From positions 1,674,001 through 1,738,000 of the forward strand of contig NZ_JAHWXK010000001.1 of assembly GCF_023091155.1 (NCBI RefSeq): a DNA stretch of 64,000 nt, in the 5' to 3' direction. The notes under the pieces are model-generated. The model was not told where the DNA came from. It ran no database searches and saw nothing but the letters and a program-made list of their open reading frames with translations. A program made the translations under genes and the position numbers. The stretch is from Microbacterium sufflavum. Lineage in GTDB: Bacteria; Actinomycetota; Actinomycetes; Actinomycetales; Microbacteriaceae. Shown in pieces: positions 58,292 through 64,000 of this stretch (position 1 is its first letter; each line of letters begins with the position of its first letter).

Positions 58292-59095
58292 ATGAGCAGC
58301 GTGAAGCATGCGGCGCGCGCGGCGAAGGACTCGACCGCGTTCCGGAGGACCGCCCGTGTCGGCTTCGTCGTGCTGGGGCTCATCCACGTCGTGATCGGCG
58401 CGATCGCCCTCAGCATCGCGGTGGGCGGTTCGGGCGACGCCGACCAGGACGGGGCGATGGAGCGCATCCGCGACAACCCCATCGGCGGGTTGCTGCTGCT
58501 GTCGATCGCGGTGGGCCTCATCGCGCTCGCCGCCTGGCAGATCGCCAGCGCCTTCCTCGCCGCCGACCCCGCGGAGACGAAGAAGTGGGGCCGCCGTATC
58601 AAGCTCGCCGGGATCTCGGGCTCCTATCTCGTGGTCGCGGTCCTCGCGACCATCTACGCGGTGGGCGGTCGTGCTGAGTCGGAGGACGCGTCGCGCACGC
58701 TCAGCGAGATCGTGCTGTCGGCGCCCGGTGGCGTGGCGCTGCTGGTGATCCTCGGCTTGTCGGTGGTCGGCGTGGGCCTCGGCTTCATCGGCAGCGGCAT
58801 CACGCGGTCGTTCGAGAAGCTGATCGAGCTGCCGACCGGCGCGGGGCGCGCGGGCATCGTGGTGCTCGGGGTGGCGGGCTACCTCGGCAAGGGCGTCGCG
58901 GTCGCCGTGACGGGGGTGCTTTTCGTGGTCGCCGCGGTCACCCAGGACCCGGAGAAGGCGGCGGGACTGGATGCGGCGCTGCACAGCCTGCTCGCGCTGC
59001 CGCTGGGCGGGCTGGTGCTCGGCGCGGTGGGGGTGGGGTTCGCCCTGTACGGCGTGTTCTGCATGGCCAGGGCCCGGCTCGCGCGCATGTCGTAG
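58292..59095 (+). CDS. DUF1206 membrane protein
   Basis: 267 residues made of three repeated units of about 75 residues, each with two transmembrane helices: ARVGFVVLGLIHVVIGAIAL, IKLAGISGSYLVVAVLATIY and GIVVLGVAGYLGKGVAVAVT begin the three. Each unit contains the Gly-rich turn with K/R at the helix ends typical of DUF1206. Function unknown; common in actinobacteria. Upstream of sufS by 48 bases, without overlap. Confidence 0.87.
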   Translation: MSSVKHAARAAKDSTAFRRTARVGFVVLGLIHVVIGAIALSIAVGGSGDADQDGAMERIRDNPIGGLLLLSIAVGLIALAAWQIASAFLAADPAETKKWGRRIKLAGISGSYLVVAVLATIYAVGGRAESEDASRTLSEIVLSAPGGVALLVILGLSVVGVGLGFIGSGITRSFEKLIELPTGAGRAGIVVLGVAGYLGKGVAVAVTGVLFVVAAVTQDPEKAAGLDAALHSLLALPLGGLVLGAVGVGFALYGVFCMARARLARMS

Positions 59096-59143
59096 CCCCA
59101 GACCCCCGCGCCGGCCGCGTCCGGGAGATGGGAGACTGGAACG

Positions 59144-60451
59144 ATGAGCGCTTCTCCCGGAGTCGACGTGATCGCACCGCTGACCGAGACCGAGGTGCAG
59201 CGGATCCGCGGGGACTTCCCGATCCTGCGCGCGCAGGTGAACGGCCATCCGCTGGTGTACCTCGACTCCGGCGCGACGTCGCAGCGACCGGACGCCGTGC
59301 TCGACGCCGAGCGCGACTACGCGACCACGATGAACGCCGCGGTGCACCGGGGTGCGCACACGCTGGCGGCCGAGGCGACCGAGCTGTTCGAGGATGCGCG
59401 GGCCGCCGTCGCCCGCTTCGTCGGTGCCGACGACGACGAGATCGTATGGACCTCGAACGCGACCGAGGCGATCAACCTCGTCGCCTACTCCCTCTCGAAT
59501 GCCTCGCTCGGACGCGGCGGCACGGCCGCGGAGCGCCTGCGCCTCCGCGAGGGAGACGAGATCGTCACCACCGAGATGGAGCACCACGCCAACCTCATCC
59601 CGTGGCAGGAGCTCGCGGCGCGCACGGGCGCCACGCTGCGGGTGATCCCGCTCGACGACGACGGCGCCCTCCGGCTCGACGTAGCCGCCGAGCTCGTCAC
59701 CGAGCGCACGAAACTGATCGCCTTCACGCACGTGTCCAACGTGCTCGGCGTGATCAACCCGGTCGACGAGCTGGTCGCGCTCGCCCGCGGGGTCGGTGCC
59801 CTGACGCTCCTCGACGCGTGCCAGTCCGCCCCGCACCTGCCGCTCGACGTGCGGGCGCTGGGCGTGGACTTCGCGGTGCTCTCCGGCCACAAGATGCTGG
59901 GGCCGACGGGCATCGGTGCGCTGTACGGCCGGCGCGAGGTGCTGGCCGCGATGCCCCCGTTCCTCACGGGCGGCTCCATGATCACGACCGTCACCACGAC
60001 CGAGGCCGAGTACCTGCCGCCGCCGCAGCGCTTCGAGGCGGGCACGCAGCGGGTGTCGCAGGCGATCGCGCTCGCCGCGGCGGTCGGCTACCTGGACGAG
60101 GTGGGCATGTCGCGCATCGCCGCGCACGAGGCCGCCTTCGGCCGGCGCCTGGTGGACGGGCTCCGCGCGATCGACGGCGTGCGCGTGCTCGGAGCCGGCA
60201 TCGATCTGCCGCGCGTGGGACTCGCGAGCTTCGACGTGGCGGGCATCCACGCGCACGACGTCGGACAGTTCCTCGACGACCTGGGCATCGCGGTGCGTGT
60301 CGGGCACCACTGCGCGCAGCCGCTGCACCGGCGGCTCGGGGTCACGTCGTCGACCAGGGCCAGCACGTACCTGTACACGACCGAGGCCGAGGTCGACGCC
60401 GTGATCGCGGGTGTCGCCGGGGCGATCGACTTCTTCCGGAGGGGCGCATGA
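59144..60451 (+). CDS. sufS: Cysteine desulfurase, SufS type
   Basis: 435 residues. The PLP enzyme takes sulfur from cysteine for Fe-S cluster assembly. LVYLDSGATSQRPDAVLDAE lies near the start, AAVHRGAHTLA binds substrate, and EMEHHANLIPWQ holds the ring-stacking His. SGHKMLGPTGIG has the PLP lysine at residue 250, and VGHHCAQPLHRRL the active-site cysteine at about residue 390. An insert of about 12 residues near SNASLGRGGTAAERLR is longer than usual. ATGA overlap with sufU. Confidence 0.94.
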   Translation: MSASPGVDVIAPLTETEVQRIRGDFPILRAQVNGHPLVYLDSGATSQRPDAVLDAERDYATTMNAAVHRGAHTLAAEATELFEDARAAVARFVGADDDEIVWTSNATEAINLVAYSLSNASLGRGGTAAERLRLREGDEIVTTEMEHHANLIPWQELAARTGATLRVIPLDDDGALRLDVAAELVTERTKLIAFTHVSNVLGVINPVDELVALARGVGALTLLDACQSAPHLPLDVRALGVDFAVLSGHKMLGPTGIGALYGRREVLAAMPPFLTGGSMITTVTTTEAEYLPPPQRFEAGTQRVSQAIALAAAVGYLDEVGMSRIAAHEAAFGRRLVDGLRAIDGVRVLGAGIDLPRVGLASFDVAGIHAHDVGQFLDDLGIAVRVGHHCAQPLHRRLGVTSSTRASTYLYTTEAEVDAVIAGVAGAIDFFRRGA

Positions 60452-60882
60452 GCGACCTGCAGAGCCTGTACCAGGAACTGATCCTCGACCACTCGCGCAC
60501 GCCGCACGGCTACGGGCTGCGCGACGAGATCCCGGCGCAGTCGCACCAGCTCAACCCGACGTGCGGTGACGAGATCACCCTGCAGGTGCACCGGGGCGAC
60601 GACGGGACGATCGATGCCATCGCGTGGGAGGGGCACGGGTGCGCGATCTCGCAGGCGTCCGCGTCGCTGCTGGCCGAGCTCGCCGAGGGGCTCAGCGTGC
60701 CGGAGCTCGAGGTGCGCATCGCGGCGTTCCGCGACGCCATGCGCTCGCGCGGCACGATCGCCCCCGACGAGGAGCTGCTCGGCGACGCGGCCGCGCTCGG
60801 CGGGGTCTCGAAGTACGTCGCGCGCGTGAAGTGCGCGATGCTCGCGTGGGTGGCGACCGAGGACGCGCTGACGCGCCTGTGA
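60448..60882 (+). CDS. sufU: SufU sulfurtransferase (IscU-like)
   Basis: 144 residues, coupled to sufS by ATGA overlap. Zinc ligands of the family are visible: Cys39 and Asp41 in NPTCGDE, Cys in GHGCAISQAS and Cys in RVKCAMLAW. The SufU-specific insertion between the second and third cysteine motifs is present, which separates it from IscU scaffolds. It accepts sulfur from SufS for the SUF machinery, the rest of which is outside this window. Confidence 0.94.
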   Translation: MSDLQSLYQELILDHSRTPHGYGLRDEIPAQSHQLNPTCGDEITLQVHRGDDGTIDAIAWEGHGCAISQASASLLAELAEGLSVPELEVRIAAFRDAMRSRGTIAPDEELLGDAAALGGVSKYVARVKCAMLAWVATEDALTRL

Positions 60883-60940
60883 GCCGTCCCCGATGACCGA
60901 TTCACGGGAATAGAGTCGCCCGCTCGGCGTTGGGCCGAAC

Positions 60941-61582
60941 ATGACTACTCTCGGAATCATCGGTGCAGGCAACATCGGCAGCCAGGTCGCGCGCGTCGCG
61001 GTGGCGAACGGCTACGACGTGGTGATCGCGAACTCGCGCGGCCCGGAGACGCTGGCCGACCTCGTCGCGGAGCTGGGGCCGAAGGCGCGGGCGGCGACCG
61101 CGGAGGAGGCGGCGGCGGCCGCCGACGTGGCGGTGGTGACCGTGCCGCTGCACGCGATCGACCAGCTGCCGACCGAGCAGCTGGCGGGCAAGATCGTGCT
61201 CGACACCAACAACTACTACTTCGAGCGTGACGGTCACATCGAGGCTCTCGACCGGGGCGAGACGACCACGTCCGAGCTGCTGCAGCAGCAGCTGCCGACC
61301 TCGAAGATCGCCAAGGCGTTCAACCACATCTACGCGAGCGACATCACGACCGGCGGCACCCCGGCCGGCACCCCGGACCGTCGCGCGCTGGCGACCGCGG
61401 GTGACGACGCCGAGGCGGTGGCGTTCGTGACCCGGTTCTACGACCAGGCGGGCTTCGACACCGTGAACATCGGCCCGCTGAGCGAGTCGTGGCGGGTCGA
61501 GCGCGACCGTCCCGCGTACGTCACGCGCCAGAACGCCGAGGAGCTGACGGCGAACCTGGCGAAGGCGAACCGCCTGCCCTGA
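60941..61582 (+). CDS. NADP-binding F420-dependent oxidoreductase-like protein (NpdG family)
   Basis: 213 residues. An N-terminal Rossmann motif LGIIGAGNIGSQVARVAVAN is followed by IANSRGPETL, whose Ser-Arg favours NADP. The central NNYYFERDG and IAKAFNHIYASDI are typical of the NADP oxidoreductase/coenzyme F420 family (pfam F420_oxidored). F420 use is possible in an actinobacterium but many homologues are simple NADPH-dependent reductases. Monocistronic. Confidence 0.82.
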   Translation: MTTLGIIGAGNIGSQVARVAVANGYDVVIANSRGPETLADLVAELGPKARAATAEEAAAAADVAVVTVPLHAIDQLPTEQLAGKIVLDTNNYYFERDGHIEALDRGETTTSELLQQQLPTSKIAKAFNHIYASDITTGGTPAGTPDRRALATAGDDAEAVAFVTRFYDQAGFDTVNIGPLSESWRVERDRPAYVTRQNAEELTANLAKANRLP

Positions 61583-61602
61583 GTCGCCGCGGGCGAGTCC
61601 GT

Positions 61603-61649
61603 CCACCCCGGCTGGGATACCAAAAGTTGAGGAACCCCGGCCGGGGTGG
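61603..61649. promoter_or_regulatory. Inverted repeat before the GntR gene
   Basis: CCACCCCGGC (61603-61612) and GCCGGGGTGG (61640-61649) are exact reverse complements 27 bases apart. The spacer contains GATACCAAAAG, half of a TTGGTATACCAA-like GntR site. It may be the regulator's own operator or the terminator of the upstream gene. Confidence 0.35.
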
Positions 61650-61661
61650 GACAATGCCCGG

Positions 61662-62324
61662 ATGGCGGGGGCTATGGGGGCGGGCGGCGAGCTCGAGTCG
61701 GTCAGGGTCACGAGGATCCTGCGCGACGACATCGTGCTGGGCCGGCGACCCCCCGGCGCCCGGCTCGTGGAACGCGACATCGCGGCCGAGCTGCACGTCT
61801 CGCGGCTTCCCGTCCGCGAGGCCATCCGTACCCTGGTCGCGGAGGGCGTCGTGACCGCTCGACCGCGTTCGTGGGCGGTGGTGCGGGAGTTCACGCACGA
61901 CGACATCCGCGCGTTCGCCGAGGTGCGAGAGGCCATCGAGACCCTCATCTTCGTGTTCGCGGCGGAGCGTCACGACGAGGTCGGCCTCGCCCGGCTGCGT
62001 CACACGTATGAGCGGGAGGCGGCGGCGGCCCGAGACGGTGACGCGGAGACCGCGCGCCGCACGGCCGCCGAGTTCCACGAGGTCGCGGTGGACCTGGCCG
62101 GGAACGAGATGCTCGGCGAGCTCATCGCGGTGTTCCTCACCCGGCTGCGCTGGCTGTTCGGGCAGCACGACGACCTGGTCGCGATGGCCGAGGAGCACCG
62201 GGTGATCCTGGAAGCCGTCGCCGCGCGCGACGTCGAACGGCTGCGCACGCTTCTGCCCGCGCACCTGGCCAGCGGGCATGCGGCCGCCGAGCGGCGGCTG
62301 TTCCGCGCCGACGTCGCACTCTGA
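61662..62324 (+). CDS. GntR family regulator, FadR (FCD) subfamily
   Basis: 220 residues from the ATG at 61662; a second ATG at 61674 is possible. Winged helix: RVTRILRDDIVLGRRPPGAR, LVERDIAAELHVSRLPVREA, then RPRSWAVVREF. The all-alpha FCD domain has the metal/ligand pattern EVREAIETLIFVFAAER, FHEVAVDLAGNEML and EEHRVILEAVAARD (His). FCD regulators usually sense organic acids. No target gene is adjacent in an obvious operon. Confidence 0.87.
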   Translation: MAGAMGAGGELESVRVTRILRDDIVLGRRPPGARLVERDIAAELHVSRLPVREAIRTLVAEGVVTARPRSWAVVREFTHDDIRAFAEVREAIETLIFVFAAERHDEVGLARLRHTYEREAAAARDGDAETARRTAAEFHEVAVDLAGNEMLGELIAVFLTRLRWLFGQHDDLVAMAEEHRVILEAVAARDVERLRTLLPAHLASGHAAAERRLFRADVAL

Positions 62325-62418
62325 TCCGTCGCGCGACCGGCCCACGAAGCGCGGGACCGCGGCTGTATATTGGTGCGGTCGGAACCGGTCCGGTCACTGT
62401 CGCTGTCTGGGGAGCGGG

Positions 62419-62664
62419 ATGCGCCGTCTTGCTGTCGTCATCGGGGGCCTGCTGCTGCTGGGCGGTGCCGCGCTCGTGGTCGTCGCCGATCAGGAGCGCG
62501 CCGCCTCCGTCGCCGCGGTGAAGGCGGAGATCGCGCGCGTGGAGGATGCGCTGGAGGCGTCGCGCGGAGACAACCTGGAGCTGGCCGCGCAGCTCACGGC
62601 CCTGCGCGCCCAGATCGCGGAGCAGGATGCGAAGATCGCCGACACCACGGGGTTCCTGAAGTGA
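62419..62664 (+). CDS. Small membrane-anchored coiled-coil protein
   Basis: 81 residues, GGAG four bases ahead of the ATG. One N-terminal transmembrane helix (LAVVIGGLLLLGGAALVVVA) is followed by about 50 residues of coiled coil (VKAEIARVEDALEASRGDNL, AAQLTALRAQIAEQDAKIAD). The stop overlaps the GTG of the next gene (GTGA), so the two proteins are made together and may interact. No known family. Confidence 0.65.
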   Translation: MRRLAVVIGGLLLLGGAALVVVADQERAASVAAVKAEIARVEDALEASRGDNLELAAQLTALRAQIAEQDAKIADTTGFLK

Positions 62665-63524
62665 TCCGGCGCGTGCTCGCGGTCACCCTGTCTGCCGCCG
62701 TGCTGCTCGCCGTCGGCGTGCTCGCCCGCGCCGACGCACTGGAGCACGAGCGGCTCGACGCGATCGCCGAACTGCGCGCCCTCACCGGGCAGTACCGCGA
62801 TGCCACCCAGCGCACCGACTATCTGGCCGCCTCGATCGAAGGCGCCGAGCAGACGACGTCCGATCGGGCAGCGGTGCTGGAGGTGCGCCCGGCGTTCCTC
62901 ACCGAGCTCGCGGCGCTGAACACCGCCCTGCAGGGCGCCGACGGCAAGGTCGACACGGCCACGCATCGCGCTTCGGCGCTGTCGGTGCAGCAGACCGTGC
63001 TCGCCGAAGACGACGACCCCGCCACGGTGGTCGCGGCCACGGCCACGATCCATGCGATCACGGCCAAGATCGGCACCGAGGTCGCGTCGTGGCAGGCGTC
63101 GCAGAACCCGGGCCCGGGCGGCCCCGCCTGGAGCACGAGCGGGCCGGACGGCTACGCGCGCGTGCGCGCCGCCCTCGACCGCGTGGGCGGTGGCGGCGTG
63201 GGGCTGTACGAGTCGTCGTCGTGCGCCGGCGGCAACGCCCCCGCGTGCGCGAACAGCAACGGGTACATCAAGTACCGCGCCGACATCGCGGGCTGGAGCA
63301 CCGGCCGCCTGAACTGGGCGATGGCGCACGAGCTGGCGCACATCTATCAGTTCCGCGTGTGGGGCGCCCTCACCTCGTCGGGCTCCTACGGGGCGCTGTT
63401 CGGCAACGATCCGGAGTTCCTCGCCAACTGCATGGCCGTGGTGCGCGGCTTCCCCGGATCGGTCGGCTGCAACGGGGAACAGCAGGCCTGGGCGTCGGGC
63501 ATCTGGGTGGGCGCGGTGCGCTGA
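62661..63524 (+). CDS. Secreted or anchored protein with HELAH metalloprotease-like motif
   Basis: 287 residues from a GTG overlapping the preceding stop. The N-terminal signal/anchor (RRVLAVTLSAAVLLAVGVLA) precedes an alpha-helical, probably coiled region (about 25-140). A C-terminal domain of about 110 residues has AMAHELAHIYQF (HELAH at 223-227). An acidic candidate third ligand is in NDPEFLANCMA (Glu252). Paired cysteines (SSCAGG/PACANS and NCMA/VGCNGE) suggest disulfides outside the cell. The motif supports a zinc peptidase or a relic of one; the family is not recognised. Confidence 0.65.
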   Translation: MIRRVLAVTLSAAVLLAVGVLARADALEHERLDAIAELRALTGQYRDATQRTDYLAASIEGAEQTTSDRAAVLEVRPAFLTELAALNTALQGADGKVDTATHRASALSVQQTVLAEDDDPATVVAATATIHAITAKIGTEVASWQASQNPGPGGPAWSTSGPDGYARVRAALDRVGGGGVGLYESSSCAGGNAPACANSNGYIKYRADIAGWSTGRLNWAMAHELAHIYQFRVWGALTSSGSYGALFGNDPEFLANCMAVVRGFPGSVGCNGEQQAWASGIWVGAVR

Positions 63525-63532
63525 GGCTCCGC

Positions 63533-64000
63533 TCAGTCGACCGGGGTCCTGGTGTCGATCGCGGCACGCAGCGGCCGGCGCAGGGCCCGCCAGTAGGCGG
63601 TCGGGGCGAGCCGCACGAGCGCGTCGATCAGTCGTGCCTCCCGTCCGACCATCGTGCGGGCGGCTCGGCGCTCGGTGGCGCGGACGATGCGCGCAGCCGC
63701 GTCGGCGGGGTCGGTGTGGTACATCGCGGCCTGCGCGGCGGCGGCGCGGGCGGCGACCGCGGGGTCGATCGCGGCGGCGTACCGCCCGTGCAGGATGATG
63801 CCGGTGCGCACGCCCGCCGGGTAGACCGCGCCGACCGAGACGGTCGTGCCCTCGAGCTCGTGGCGCAGCGCCTCGGAGAAGCCGCGGACGGCGAACTTGC
63901 TCAGCGCGTACGGGATGCGGCCGGCGGGAGCGGCCAGGGCGTACACGCTCGCCAGGTGCGTGATGTGGGCGGCCGGCGCGGCACGGAGCGACGGCAGCAG
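63533..64000 (-). CDS. Short-chain dehydrogenase/reductase, 5' end missing at window edge
   Basis: 156 codons of an SDR gene running in from the right edge. The visible part starts LLPSLRAAPAAHITHLASVY, with the catalytic Ser in ITHLASV, and has Tyr/Lys in IPYALSKFAVRG and the loop VYPAGVRTGI. The long C-terminal extension (about 60 residues after the catalytic loop, Arg/Ala-rich) resembles SDRs annotated as acyl-CoA or lipid-linked dehydrogenases. The cofactor-binding half lies outside the window. Confidence 0.8.
   Translation of the reverse strand: MLPSLRAAPAAHITHLASVYALAAPAGRIPYALSKFAVRGFSEALRHELEGTTVSVGAVYPAGVRTGIILHGRYAAAIDPAVAARAAAAQAAMYHTDPADAAARIVRATERRAARTMVGREARLIDALVRLAPTAYWRALRRPLRAAIDTRTPVD

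Overview
The window is high-GC DNA with the gene content and order of an actinobacterium of the Microbacteriaceae, most likely a Microbacterium-like species. The folB-folK-DUF3180-PH-PH-DUF2520...lysS neighbourhood, the LCP and LAXTG cell-wall proteins, SufS/SufU and the many LacI-controlled sugar genes all fit. The genus is an inference; no 16S or marker search was possible.

1-18.4 kb is mostly housekeeping: the end of folB, folK, a DUF3180 membrane protein, two PH-domain membrane proteins (the second with a proline-rich repeat tail), a DUF2520 dehydrogenase-like protein, a DUF2207 membrane protein, lysS, a DUF4192 protein, cardiolipin synthase, a lipoprotein with an internally duplicated domain, a diacylglycerol/sphingosine-kinase-like lipid kinase, serS, a HAD phosphatase, tRNA-Ser(UGA) and an LCP cell-wall ligase. 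Between the lipoprotein and the lipid kinase lies a 1.7-kb, lower-GC insert flanked by 142-bp direct repeats. The repeats duplicate the junction of the two convergent genes. The insert carries a four-helix membrane protein, a small secreted protein and a TetR regulator.

18.4-20.1 kb holds an LAXTG-anchored surface protein between two strong hairpin terminators.

20.1-53.8 kb is a large carbohydrate-catabolic region. An L-rhamnose pathway appears split into two minus-strand blocks. rhaT-rhaQ-rhaP-rhaS-rhaM-rhaI (47.4-53.7 kb) is controlled by a LacI regulator with two operators. The bifunctional aldolase/dehydrogenase and rhamnulokinase lie at 20.1-23.6 kb. The 24 kb between the blocks contains two further LacI-controlled systems and their own regulators. 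System A (26.7-40.1 kb, repeated operator GACAACGTTGTC) has a DhnA-type aldolase, Gfo/Idh dehydrogenase, DUF4432 epimerase-like protein, PMI-type isomerase, FGGY kinase, FrcABC-like ABC transporter, two SDRs, a second RhaB-like kinase, a class II aldolase and a PfkB kinase. System B (40.1-46.4 kb, operator core CACCGGTG) has two multidomain enzymes (P-loop kinase + HAD phosphatase; P-loop kinase + mannitol dehydrogenase), a LacD-like aldolase and an SDR. Together with the PfkB kinase it looks like a polyol to ketose to ketose-bisphosphate to triose route; the substrate is not known.

54-64 kb holds an ion channel, tRNA-Ser(GCU), an AraC/GyrI regulator and a second GyrI-like protein, a DUF1206 protein, sufS-sufU, an NADP-binding F420-reductase-like protein, a GntR regulator, a two-gene unit with a secreted HELAH protein, and a truncated SDR at the window edge. 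There are no CRISPR arrays, rRNA genes or recognisable transposases or integrases. No stretch over 300 bases lacks a gene.
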